Shown: positions 16,640-24,126 of the stretch, in pieces
How the letters are laid out: the number at the start of each line of letters is the position of its first letter
How positions within the stretch are numbered: the stretch's first letter is position 1
Assembly: GCA_963533935.1 (NCBI GenBank)
Contig: CAUSQL010000017.1
Coordinates: 1 to 31,525 of the forward strand
Origin: CAUSKK01 sp963533935
GTDB taxonomy: Bacteria; Pseudomonadota; Gammaproteobacteria; Cardiobacteriales; Cardiobacteriaceae
Reading direction: 5' to 3'
Length of the DNA stretch: 31,525 nt
Program-made: the position numbers and the translations under genes
Notes under the pieces: model-generated
Database searches by the model: none
What the model was told of the DNA's origin: nothing
Seen by the model: the letters and a program-made list of their open reading frames with translations, nothing else

Positions 16640-16718
16640 TTTACAAACGGACGGGCGCTTTCCTTGTATGTAAAAATTACTAATTTACAAACAGGGAAAG
16701 CGCCCGTCCGTCGGTAAA
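16640..16718. repeat. Palindromic doublet element 6
   Basis: Arms 16640-16674 and 16684-16718 (35 nt) flank a 9-nt loop. Box TCCT on the left, TCCC on the right once complemented. It lies between converging genes, 37 nt from one stop and 8 nt from the other, a position suited to a two-way terminator. Confidence 0.95.
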
Positions 16719-16726
16719 ACTAAGAA

Positions 16727-17185
16727 TCAGCGCCAGAACCACAGCCAGCGGCCGGTGGTCGCGCAGTAGCGGCCGTAGTCCGTGGGGAACTTGGCCCGCA
16801 GCAGCGCCTCCTCCGCCGGAATCTGCCAGCGATTTAAATGAAAGAAGAAATAGGCCACCGGCAGCAGTGCCAGCGGACTGGCCAGGCGGGCGGCCCAGGC
16901 CAGCAGCAGCAGCCCCAGGCCCAGATACATGGGGTTACGGCTCAGGCGGTAAATGCCGGCCGTTACCAGCCGGCTAGCCTTATCAATTTGCACTGGGTCG
17001 GCGCTGGTGCGGGCGCGCAGAAACAGCAGCGACGCGGCGCAGTCCAGGCTAAAGCCCAGGCCGAGCAGGAGCCAGAAGAGCCCTTCCTGCGGTTGAAAGC
17101 GCGGGCCCAGCGGCGCCAGCAGATACATGGCGCCGGCGCAGATTAACAGCAGCAGCGGCGGCGGGATTTTCAGAGTTAGATTCAT
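16727..17185 (-). CDS. Isoprenylcysteine carboxyl methyltransferase-like membrane protein
   Basis: The product (152 residues from the ATG at 17185) has about four membrane segments and the family signature RLVTAGIYRLSRNPMYLGL followed by IPAEEALLRAKFPTDYGRYC. Such small bacterial ICMT/PEMT-fold proteins are predicted SAM-dependent methyltransferases of the inner membrane; the substrate is unknown. An in-frame ATG at 17197 lies inside palindromic element 7 and would add four residues (MFID). Neither start has a clear Shine-Dalgarno. The gene lies downstream of argG on the same strand, separated by element 7. Confidence 0.75.
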   Translation of the reverse strand: MNLTLKIPPPLLLLICAGAMYLLAPLGPRFQPQEGLFWLLLGLGFSLDCAASLLFLRARTSADPVQIDKASRLVTAGIYRLSRNPMYLGLGLLLLAWAARLASPLALLPVAYFFFHLNRWQIPAEEALLRAKFPTDYGRYCATTGRWLWFWR

Positions 17186-17190
17186 ATCAA

Positions 17191-17267
17191 TAAACATACG
17201 GAGGGGCGCTTCAGCTGTTTGTAAAAATAGCCATTTACAAACAGCTGAAGCGCCCGGCTGTATTTAA
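17191..17267. repeat. Palindromic doublet element 7
   Basis: Arms 17191-17225 and 17234-17267 surround an 8-nt loop. Both arms carry the box CAGC/GCTG, unlike most copies. The right arm contains the argG stop codon, and the left arm contains a possible start codon (17197) of the next gene. Confidence 0.95.
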
Positions 17268-18544
17268 ATCAGGTCGTTATCCCGGTAGAACTGCCACTTC
17301 TCGCGGCTGTCCTGAATGTCCATGGCGCGCAGGGTCAGCTGGCCAATGCGGTCGGTGGCGGTGAAGGGCGCTTCTTCCACCCGTTCCATGGATAGCCGTT
17401 CCGGGCCGTAGGTGAGATTGGGCGAGCTGGTGTCCAGCAGGGAATAGTCGTTGCCGCGGCGCAGCTTAATCCGCACCGTGCCCGTGATGGACTGGGCCAG
17501 CAGCCGCGCCCCCGCCTTCAGCATCAGCGCCTGGCTGTCGTACCAGCGGCCCTGGTAGAGCAGGCGGCCGAGGCGCAGGCCATTAATGCGCCACTGCTCG
17601 ATGGTGTCCTCGTTGTGAATGGCGGAGAACAGGCGCTCGTAGGCGATGTGCAGCAGGGCCAGCCCCGGCGCCTCGTAGATGCCGCGGGATTTCGCTTCGA
17701 TGATGCGGTTTTCAATCTGGTCGGACATGCCGAGGCCGTGGCGGCCGCCGATTTCGTTGGCGGCGTAGAACAGTTCCACCGGCGCCAAGGGCTTGCCGTT
17801 TAAAGCCACCGGCTGGCCGCGGGCAAATTCCACCGTCACCTCTTCGCTGGCGATGGCCACCTCGTCGCGCCAGAAGGCCACGCCCATGATGGGCTGGACG
17901 ATTTCCACCGACGAATTTAACTGTTCCAAATCCTTGGCCTCGTGGGTGGCGCCGAGCAGGTTACTGTCGGTGGAATAGGCCTTCTCCGCGCTCATCTTGT
18001 AGGCGAAGCCGTGGGCCTGGAGGAACTGGGACATTTCCGCGCGGCCGCCCAGTTCTTTAATAAAGTCCTCGTCGAGCCAGGGCTTGTAGATTTGCAGCTG
18101 GGCGTCGGTCATCAGGCCGTAGCGGTAGAAGCGTTCGATGTCGTTGCCCTTGTAGGTGGAACCGTCGCCCCAGATGTGCACGCCGTCCGCCTGCATGGCC
18201 TTGACCAGCTCCACCCCAGTAACGGCGCGGCCCAGCGGTGTGGTGTTGTAGTAATGGACGCCGGCGGTGCTGATGTGGAAGGCGCAGCCCTGTAGGGCAA
18301 CGATGGCTTCCCGCACCAGCGCGCCGCGGCAGTCGATGAGCCGGGCCACCGCGGCGCCGTATTCCCTGGCCTTGCGGGGAATGGCCTCGTAGTCCGCCTC
18401 GTCGGGCTGGCCCAGATTAGCGGTGTAGGCGTAGGGAATGGCGCCCTTTTCCTTAATCCACAGCAGGGCCGCCGAAGTGTCCAGGCCGCCGGAAAAGGCA
18501 ATGGCCACCTTCTGGCCCCGGGGTAGTTGTCGCAGAATGCTCAT
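17264..18544 (-). CDS. argG: Argininosuccinate synthase
   Basis: The 426-residue enzyme joins citrulline and aspartate using ATP in arginine synthesis. It is the long E. coli-type enzyme: AFSGGLDTSAALLW (ATP-binding), YAYTANLGQPDE, NTTPLGRAVTG, GDGSTYKGNDIERFYRYGL, STDSNLLGATHEAKDLE and GGRHGLGMSDQIENRIIEAKSRGIYEAPG. The start at 18544 has AAGGAC upstream; the frame stays open 51 codons further but without similarity. The C-terminus stops at SREKWQFYRDNDLI, about 20 residues short of E. coli ArgG (447), exactly where palindromic element 7 begins, and its TAA lies in the repeat. Confidence 0.97.
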   Translation of the reverse strand: MSILRQLPRGQKVAIAFSGGLDTSAALLWIKEKGAIPYAYTANLGQPDEADYEAIPRKAREYGAAVARLIDCRGALVREAIVALQGCAFHISTAGVHYYNTTPLGRAVTGVELVKAMQADGVHIWGDGSTYKGNDIERFYRYGLMTDAQLQIYKPWLDEDFIKELGGRAEMSQFLQAHGFAYKMSAEKAYSTDSNLLGATHEAKDLEQLNSSVEIVQPIMGVAFWRDEVAIASEEVTVEFARGQPVALNGKPLAPVELFYAANEIGGRHGLGMSDQIENRIIEAKSRGIYEAPGLALLHIAYERLFSAIHNEDTIEQWRINGLRLGRLLYQGRWYDSQALMLKAGARLLAQSITGTVRIKLRRGNDYSLLDTSSPNLTYGPERLSMERVEEAPFTATDRIGQLTLRAMDIQDSREKWQFYRDNDLI

Positions 18545-18592
18545 GTTTGTCCTTGGTTGATTGCAGAATGCCGCCCGAGCGGCGGTTCGCCC

Positions 18593-18622
18593 ATTATGGC
18601 CACTGTGTTTAACCGCTGCCAA
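18593..18622 (-). promoter_or_regulatory. Candidate argG promoter
   Basis: On the minus strand TTGGCA (18622-18617) and CATAAT (18598-18593) are separated by 18 bases, about 50 bases upstream of the argG ATG. The match is fair rather than strong, and I see no convincing ArgR box. Confidence 0.4.
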
Positions 18623-18641
18623 CATTAAATTTACCGACTGT

Positions 18642-18721
18642 TTTACAAACAGACGGGCGCTTCCCCTGTATGTATTTAAGGCTCTAATTACATACATATA
18701 AAGCGCCCGTCCGTCGGTAAA
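18642..18721. repeat. Palindromic doublet element 8
   Basis: Arms 18642-18674 and 18689-18721 flank a 14-nt loop. The outer and core parts pair, but the variable box is mismatched: CCCC on the left, TATA on the right once complemented. A stray outer end, TTTACCGACTG (18630-18640), precedes it, suggesting insertion next to or into an older copy. Confidence 0.93.
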
Positions 18722-18727
18722 TATGGT

Positions 18728-19756
18728 TTAAAGCATTAGCCGCTGGCCCAGTGCCGCGCTCTGCCGGCTCAGCTCCAGCAGTTCCAGCACCGCCAGCACC
18801 TCCTCTTCCTTGACCGCCAGGGCCGCCTGGCCCCGAAGGGCGCCGTAGAAATTGTCGTAGAAGGCGCCGTAGTTACCGGCCACGCTGGCGTGGGCCGTGG
18901 CGCCGTTTTCATCGTAAATAAAACCCCAGTCCGCCGGCGCTTCCCGGTTCCAAGCGCCGACCGGAGCGACGCCGGCGGCCAGCAGCGCCTCCTGATTGTC
19001 CGCCGAGGCCTTGAGGTAAGAACCGCGGGTGCCGTGGCAGACCAGGAACGGCGCCGGCGCCCGCGCGTATTTGCTGGCGCCGAGCACCACCTTTAAACCG
19101 TTCCCGTAATAGAGATTGACGGTGAAATTGTCGTCGCTGACCGCGCCCGGGTGCTGGCAGCGCAGGTCGGCGGCTAAGCTCTGCGGCCTGCCGCACAGCT
19201 GCAGCGCCATGTCCAGCAGGTGCGGGCCCAGGTCGTAGAGCAGGCCCACCCCCAGTTCGCCGCTCTCCTTCCAGCGCTTGGGGTTCAGGCCGGCGGCGTA
19301 GCGTTCCATTCTTAAAAATATATCCACCGGCGGGCCGAGCCGGTCGCTGGCCAGCAGCGCGCGCAGGGTCAGCGGCCCACTATCCCAGCGCCGGTTGTGG
19401 TAGACCGCCAGCAGCCGTTGCTGCGCCGCCGCCAGCCGGTAGAGCTCCACTGCTTCGGCCCGGGTGGCGCAGAGGGGCTTTTCCACAATCACGTGCTTAC
19501 CGGCGGCCAGGGCGCGGCGGGCCAGCTCCCCGTGGCTGGGGTTCGGCGTGGTAATGACGATGGCGTCAATGGCCGGGGTTAAGAGGTCGTTGAAGTCGCG
19601 CACCAGCTGGGTGCGGGGAAAGCCCGGCGGCGCGGCGGCGGCGCTGGCACTGTGCACTTTAACCAAATTAAAGCGCTCGTCCTGGCGCCAGAAGGGCAGG
19701 TGGAAGACCCGCGCCGCGTAGCCGTAGCCGGTGAGGGCAAGATTAATGGCGCTCAT
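18728..19756 (-). CDS. Gfo/Idh/MocA family oxidoreductase
   Basis: The 342-residue protein has an N-terminal Rossmann domain for NAD(P) (LALTGYGYAARVFHLPFW), the family motif VIVEKPLCATRAEA with its EKP at about residue 93, and a C-terminal alpha/beta domain with GGLL-like GVGLLYDLGPHLLDMAL. Such enzymes oxidise or reduce sugars and related polyols; the organisation resembles E. coli YdgJ/YhhX, but the substrate cannot be named. A GGAG site precedes the ATG. The stop codon lies 6 nt from palindromic element 8, which separates it from argG upstream on the other side. Confidence 0.88.
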   Translation of the reverse strand: MSAINLALTGYGYAARVFHLPFWRQDERFNLVKVHSASAAAAPPGFPRTQLVRDFNDLLTPAIDAIVITTPNPSHGELARRALAAGKHVIVEKPLCATRAEAVELYRLAAAQQRLLAVYHNRRWDSGPLTLRALLASDRLGPPVDIFLRMERYAAGLNPKRWKESGELGVGLLYDLGPHLLDMALQLCGRPQSLAADLRCQHPGAVSDDNFTVNLYYGNGLKVVLGASKYARAPAPFLVCHGTRGSYLKASADNQEALLAAGVAPVGAWNREAPADWGFIYDENGATAHASVAGNYGAFYDNFYGALRGQAALAVKEEEVLAVLELLELSRQSAALGQRLML

Positions 19757-19808
19757 GATTTCTCCAAAATCTCTAGCCTAGGCCTTTTTAAGCCGGCGCC
19801 AAACGGTT

Positions 19809-19841
19809 TTTACCAACGCGGGGGCGCTTCCCCTATATGTA
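19809..19841. repeat. Solo palindromic-family unit
   Basis: A single forward unit (TTTACCAACGCG end, GGCGCTT core, box CCCC, TATATGTA end) without a partner arm. A short tandem repeat follows where the second arm would be expected. Confidence 0.85.
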
Positions 19842-19843
19842 TG

Positions 19844-19883
19844 GCAAACCGGCGGTGCAAACCGCAAACCGGCGGTGCAAACC
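19844..19883. repeat. Exact tandem duplication, 2 x 20 bp
   Basis: GCAAACCGGCGGTGCAAACC occurs twice without interruption (19844-19863, 19864-19883). It lies 2 nt after a solo repeat unit and 48 nt before the next start codon. Confidence 0.95.
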
Positions 19884-19931
19884 GAATGCTCCAGGAATAA
19901 AATGCCCTTCTCTTAATTTCCAAGGAATCCG

Positions 19932-20735
19932 ATGAATCACCGCCTTATCCTGCTCCTGGCCCTGGCCGGGAACGCCACCGCCCTGCCGCTGATTAGCAAC
20001 GAAGCCCAGTACTGCGCCAAGCCGCAGGTTTGCCTGGAGCTGACCGTCAGCTCCATCGACAGCCCCGACCCGGCCCTGAACCGCTACGGCGACGGCCTAT
20101 TGTTCGACGCCCTGGATAGTGCCCCGGACAGTTCCACGGCGGTCTGCCGTCCCGAAGGGCTGGATAAACCTGGTCTGGAAAAACGGCTGCGGAGCCTGGC
20201 CCGGGAGCTGGAGCTGGCGCAGTTCGAGCCGCGCGACCCGGCCTATTCCTACGACTATGACCTGAGCCAGGTGGGGGAAAGCGCAAACTACCGCGTGTTA
20301 GACCTGAGTTACGGCGAATGCCTCGGCGGCGCCCACTGCAACGGCGGCAGCGATTTTTACGTATTGCCCAAGGCCGGCGAGCTTCGGGCGCTTGGCCTCG
20401 ATGACATTCTGCTACCAAACCAGCGGCCCCGGCTGGAGGAGCTGCTAAAGCAGGCCGCCGCCTCCTATCTCCAGGAGGACAGCAAAGAAGCGGTGGAACT
20501 CGGTGCCGAGGACCGCTGGCAATGGTACAGCGGGGACTGGCGGCCGGCGCGGGAGGGACTGATATTCCGCTACGGTACCGGCCAGCTGGACGGCTACGCC
20601 GGCGGTATGCCGGAGCTGCTGATTAGCAAGGAACAGCTGCGGGGCGTCATTAAGCCGGAAATCCTCGCCGAAGGCGACAGCTGGCAGAGCCAGGAACGGG
20701 GGAAAATGAGCGATAGGCCCCAGTGGCGGGATTAG
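19932..20735 (+). CDS. Exported DUF3298-like protein
   Basis: The 267-residue product has a signal peptide (MNHRLILLLALAGNATA). Its middle part, YRVLDLSYGECLGGAHCNGGSDFYVLPKAGELRALGLDDILL, and the later GLIFRYGTGQLDGYAGGMPELLISKEQL resemble the DUF3298/RsiV-type fold: a GGAH stretch, a region like 'tGk.l.L.dlf', and a basic-to-aromatic strand near the end. Several Cys residues could form periplasmic disulfides. AAGGAAT precedes the ATG. The role is unknown. It heads a run of small exported proteins and converges with the next gene across palindromic element 10. Confidence 0.65.
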   Translation: MNHRLILLLALAGNATALPLISNEAQYCAKPQVCLELTVSSIDSPDPALNRYGDGLLFDALDSAPDSSTAVCRPEGLDKPGLEKRLRSLARELELAQFEPRDPAYSYDYDLSQVGESANYRVLDLSYGECLGGAHCNGGSDFYVLPKAGELRALGLDDILLPNQRPRLEELLKQAAASYLQEDSKEAVELGAEDRWQWYSGDWRPAREGLIFRYGTGQLDGYAGGMPELLISKEQLRGVIKPEILAEGDSWQSQERGKMSDRPQWRD

Positions 20736-20753
20736 TAGGGCTTAACTTGGGGT

Positions 20754-20833
20754 TTTACCAACGGACGGGCGCTTATGCTGTATGTTTAACCATGCGTTTA
20801 AACACACAGCATAAGCGCCCGGTTGTTGGTAAA
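20754..20833. repeat. Palindromic doublet element 10
   Basis: Arms 20754-20788 and 20799-20833 (35 nt) around a 10-nt loop. Both arms share the rare box ATGC/GCAT. It lies between converging stops, 18 and 12 nt away. Confidence 0.95.
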
Positions 20834-20845
20834 AGCTGGCGAGCC

Positions 20846-21808
20846 CTATTTATCCTTAAGCTCACTGACGAAGCTGGGCAGCTGCCAGGGCGCTGCGTCG
20901 AAGGCCCGACACAGGCCGTTGCTCCAGCGCCGCGCCAGCTGGAATTCCTTGCCGTCCCAGCGGTACTGGACGCCGGCGCCGCAGTTGCCGCTGGCCTGTT
21001 CCCGCATGAAGCCGCTGATGCGGCCGGCTTTGTATTCGTTGAGGGGTTCGTCGTCCACCCCTTCACCCACCAGCTGGAGCCGCCGCTGCAATTGGCCGTC
21101 GAAGAGGCCGAAGCGGAAAATTTCGTTGTAGGCGCCCCAGTTGCAGAGGCGGGCCACCAGCCGGTGCTGGCCGTCCATAGGGTAGATGGCCAGGCGCAAA
21201 TCCTTGTCCTTGCTGTCCCCGGCGGCGTCTTCGCAGGCGTTGTCCGGGTCGAGCAGCCTGTTCAGCCGCTTATATTCATCGCTGCCGACTTCCACATGGC
21301 TGGGGGCGGCGTCCGCCGCCGGAACTGCCTTAATCACCGGCAGCGCCGCCGCCTCATCTTTGGCTGCGGCCAGCTTTTCCAGCACCGCCGCCGCGCCATT
21401 GGCCGACAGAAGCCAGTGCTGCCCGCCGCCGGCGAATTTCACCGTCGCCGCCTTTTCCTTTAGGGCCTCCAGCAGAGCCGCGGTCTGTTCCGCGCTCAGG
21501 GACGCCTTACCGCTGCTTTTATCGGGTTTAAGGCTGCCCAGGTCGCGGCCGCTCACCGTCAAGTTAATTTCCGGCAGCTGCGCCTTATCGCCGTCCTTGC
21601 CGTTAAAGGCCACCTCACCCTTGACCGGCGCCCCCGGCGCCCGGGTGAAGAGCACGGCCACGGGCAGATTTTCATCGCCGGCCGCCTGATAGCCAACGGC
21701 GCGGCAGCTGTTGCCGTTATCGCAGACCAGCAGCCAATCGCCGTCGTTAAAAATGTCCTGGGCCGCGGCGCCGGCGCTGAGCAGGGCCAGCAGCATAAGT
21801 TTCTTCAT
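20846..21808 (-). CDS. Exported DUF1176-family protein (paralogue A)
   Basis: The 320-residue product has a signal peptide (MKKLMLLALLSAGAAAQ) and then the DUF1176 opening DIFNDGDWLLVCDNGNSCRAVGY, with Cys pair and the aromatic residues of the family. The middle part has VSGRDLGSLKP; the C-terminal part has HRLVARLCNWGAYNEIFRFGLFDGQ, NCGAGVQYRWDGKEFQLAR and GLCRAFDAAPWQLPSFVSELKD. AAGGAG precedes the ATG at 21808; an upstream in-frame extension has no support. Function is unknown; periplasmic location is inferred. A paralogue on the other strand (22712-23839) shares the same order of motifs and the same ending. Confidence 0.8.
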   Translation of the reverse strand: MKKLMLLALLSAGAAAQDIFNDGDWLLVCDNGNSCRAVGYQAAGDENLPVAVLFTRAPGAPVKGEVAFNGKDGDKAQLPEINLTVSGRDLGSLKPDKSSGKASLSAEQTAALLEALKEKAATVKFAGGGQHWLLSANGAAAVLEKLAAAKDEAAALPVIKAVPAADAAPSHVEVGSDEYKRLNRLLDPDNACEDAAGDSKDKDLRLAIYPMDGQHRLVARLCNWGAYNEIFRFGLFDGQLQRRLQLVGEGVDDEPLNEYKAGRISGFMREQASGNCGAGVQYRWDGKEFQLARRWSNGLCRAFDAAPWQLPSFVSELKDK

Positions 21809-21878
21809 GGTTAATCTCCTTAGAATAGGGAATGGGCCTAGTGGCCATGATAATCGACTTAGCACTTGGGATAAAAAC

Positions 21879-22697
21879 ATGACTAACCCTAAACCCGCCT
21901 ACGACCGACCTGCCTTCTTCTATGGCTGGTCTTTTCTAATTCCCTGCGCCTGCTGGCTCACCGCCGGCTACCTTAGCCGGCACCCGACCCTGGCCAGCCA
22001 CACCACGGTGCAGGGGCTGCTGGGCATCGTTGGCCTGGCCGCGCCCACCGCGGTGGCCGCCTGGCTCTTTGCCCAAAACCCCGCCCTGTGGGCCGACCTG
22101 AAGCCGCGGCTGCGCTGGCCCCGCTGCAACTCCCAGCTGTTGCTGGCGCTGCTGCTCGGGCCGCTAACCCTAATCCTCGCCATGCTGCTGTCGCTGCTGG
22201 GCGGCCACAGCGTCGCGCAATTTCACATCAGCGGCCAGCCCAGCTTCAGCAGCGCCCTATTTTCCCCCTGGCTATTGCTGGCCCTGGCGCCGCTGCTGGA
22301 GGAGCTGGCCTGGCACAGCTACGGTACCGACGCCCTGCTGCAGCGTTTTTCCCTGATAAGGGCGAATCTGCTGTTCTTCATTTACTGGCTGCTGTGGCAT
22401 CTGCCGCTGGCCACCATCAGGGGCTATTACCAGAGCAATTTGGTGGAAGAGGGCTGGCAATACGGGGTGAATTTCATGGTTAGCATGCTTTGCTTCGTCT
22501 TTATCATGAACTGGTTGTATTTAAAGAGCGGCCGTAACCTGTGGATTGCGGTCATCTTTCACCTCTGCGCCAACCTCGGCAACGAGGTGTTCGCCACCCA
22601 CCCGGACAGCAAAATCATTCAGAGCGGCCTATTCCTTCTGGTGCTGACCTGGCTGTTCTGCCGCGACCGGCAATTTTTTCTCGGCAAACCCAACTGA
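21879..22697 (+). CDS. CPBP (CAAX-protease-like) intramembrane metalloprotease
   Basis: The 272-residue protein has about seven to eight membrane segments. Three family motifs are present: EELAWHSYG (Glu141-Glu142; the usual EExxxR Arg is His146), FFIYWLLWHLPL (His174), and FHLCANLGNE. CPBP proteins include CAAX prenyl proteases and bacteriocin self-immunity proteins. The start at 21879 is the first good ATG (weak GGGAT site); upstream frame-open sequence overlaps the divergent DUF1176 gene. It is 14 nt ahead of a second DUF1176 gene, so the two are probably cotranscribed. The His for Arg change may alter or abolish protease activity. Confidence 0.85.
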   Translation: MTNPKPAYDRPAFFYGWSFLIPCACWLTAGYLSRHPTLASHTTVQGLLGIVGLAAPTAVAAWLFAQNPALWADLKPRLRWPRCNSQLLLALLLGPLTLILAMLLSLLGGHSVAQFHISGQPSFSSALFSPWLLLALAPLLEELAWHSYGTDALLQRFSLIRANLLFFIYWLLWHLPLATIRGYYQSNLVEEGWQYGVNFMVSMLCFVFIMNWLYLKSGRNLWIAVIFHLCANLGNEVFATHPDSKIIQSGLFLLVLTWLFCRDRQFFLGKPN

Positions 22698-22711
22698 AAT
22701 TAGGAAAAACC

Positions 22712-23839
22712 ATGCATAAATTACTATTAATACTGGCGTTAATCGCCCCGGCCGCCCGCGGCCAGCTCCTCTTTGCCAATGGCGATTGGCTGGTGAGTTG
22801 TGATAACACCGGTACCTGTCGCGCCGCCGGCTATGAGGGTTACGACAACGAGGCCTACCCGGCGCCGGTCTCCGTTCTTCTCACCCGCGCCGCCGGAGCG
22901 GACGCGCCGGTGCAGGGGAAAATAAATTTCCGCTGGCCCGATTGGGACTACGGCGGCATGCCGCCCATTGCCGTAACCATTAACGGCCGCGACCTGGGCA
23001 CGGTGCAGCCCGGCAACGGCGGCGAAGCGGCGACCCTGAATGAGAAACAGCTGGCGGCGCTGCTGGCCGCCCTCCAGAAGGAAAATTCCATTATTCACTT
23101 TACTTCCGTCGGTCGGGACTGGAATTATTGCTGCCAGGCTTTCCCCGAAAATTCAGACCTAACCCACACCTTCGACGGCCCGCACCGCTGGGAACTGTCG
23201 CTGGCCGGCGCCCAGAACGTATTAACCCGCATGGACGCGGCCCAGGGCCGCCTCGGCACCACTGACGCCCTGCTGCTAAAGAATCGCGGGCCGTTAAAAA
23301 CCCAAGTGGGCCCCCGGCCCAAGCCGGTGATTGTGGCGCGGCCGGTGGCCGATGCCGAACCCGAGGAGCTGGGGCCCAGCTATCCCCATTTCGCCATTCT
23401 GCGGCGGCGGCTCGACCCCCAGGGCGAATGTGATGAACTGCCGGACGACACTAACGACTCCCATAGTCGCTGGCGGACGCATCTGCGGGTGTGGAATCTG
23501 GACGGCGAGCACCGGCTGGTGGAAATGTTCTGCACCCTGGCCGCCTACAATTCCAGCAGCAGCTACGGCGTCTTCGACCGGCAGCTGCTCCAGCCGTATC
23601 AGCTGTTCGACGCGGATAAATATGGCTTTGACGGCTACTTGGCGGGGCAGCTGTTCAGCCTGAAGAAGGGCCGCGGCCTCGGCGACTGCTGGAGCCACAA
23701 AAACTACGTTTGGATGGGGAAAAAATTCGTCCGCGCCGAAGTCAGCGATACTGGGCTGTGCATGGGCTTTACTGGCGGCGCCTGGGAAATGCCCACCTTC
23801 GTCAGCGAGGTTAAAGGGCTTAAGGAGGATAAGGATTAA
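22712..23839 (+). CDS. Exported DUF1176-family protein (paralogue B)
   Basis: The 375-residue product has a signal peptide (MHKLLLILALIAPAARG) followed by QLLFANGDWLVSCDNTGTCRAAGYEGY, the DUF1176 start. Shared landmarks with paralogue A are INGRDLGTVQPG, HRLVEMFCTLAAYNSSSSYGVFDRQL, DCWSHKNYVWMGKKFVRA and GLCMGFTGGAWEMPTFVSEVKG. It has a longer middle region with an extra Cys pair (YCCQAF). GGAAAA lies ahead of the ATG, 14 nt after the CPBP protease stop. Function is unknown; the operon link with the protease is the best context clue. Confidence 0.8.
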   Translation: MHKLLLILALIAPAARGQLLFANGDWLVSCDNTGTCRAAGYEGYDNEAYPAPVSVLLTRAAGADAPVQGKINFRWPDWDYGGMPPIAVTINGRDLGTVQPGNGGEAATLNEKQLAALLAALQKENSIIHFTSVGRDWNYCCQAFPENSDLTHTFDGPHRWELSLAGAQNVLTRMDAAQGRLGTTDALLLKNRGPLKTQVGPRPKPVIVARPVADAEPEELGPSYPHFAILRRRLDPQGECDELPDDTNDSHSRWRTHLRVWNLDGEHRLVEMFCTLAAYNSSSSYGVFDRQLLQPYQLFDADKYGFDGYLAGQLFSLKKGRGLGDCWSHKNYVWMGKKFVRAEVSDTGLCMGFTGGAWEMPTFVSEVKGLKEDKD

Positions 23840-23886
23840 CCGAAGTTCTGAGTAGACCGCGCCGCTGTGGCGCCATTTACCGTTTA

Positions 23887-24021
23887 TACAAACAGACGGG
23901 CGGTTCTGCGACCTAAAGGTCGCAGCGCTACGCTTCCCCTGTATGTTTATTTAACGTTTTAAACATACAGGAGAAGCGTAGCCTATGACCTTTAGGTCAT
24001 AGAACCGCCCGGTTGTTTGTA
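23887..24021. repeat. Long-variant palindromic doublet element 11
   Basis: Arms 23887-23949 (63 nt) and 23960-24021 (62 nt) pair around a 10-nt loop. Relative to ordinary copies each arm has about 28-29 extra nucleotides inside the core, after GGGCG. The extra part of each arm holds its own palindrome: TGCGACCTAAAGGTCGCA on the left, TATGACCTTTAGGTCATA on the right. The outer base pairs of these inner palindromes differ between arms, yet stay complementary within each arm. Confidence 0.95.
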
Positions 24022-24040
24022 ATTGGTCAAAATAAGGCAA

Positions 24041-24119
24041 TTAACATACGGCGAGGCGCTTTATATGTATGTTTAACGGTTAAAAATACATACAGCCTAA
24101 GCGCCCGTCCGTCGGTAAA
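24041..24119. repeat. Palindromic doublet element 12
   Basis: Head-to-head units at 24041-24074 and 24087-24119. The variable boxes disagree (TATA left, AGGC right once complemented), so pairing is interrupted. It follows element 11 after 19 nt and ends 7 nt from the stop of the next minus-strand gene. Confidence 0.9.
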
Positions 24120-24126
24120 GAATTAA

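Noticed and set aside
18545..18697. In-frame N-terminal extension of ArgG by 51 residues
   Set aside because: It reads through palindromic element 8 and the argG leader, has no similarity to ArgG, and the ATG at 18544 has a good ribosome site.
21850..21870. GATAATC near the CPBP start as a Fur box
   Set aside because: Only a short part matches the 19-bp Fur consensus; no second half is present.
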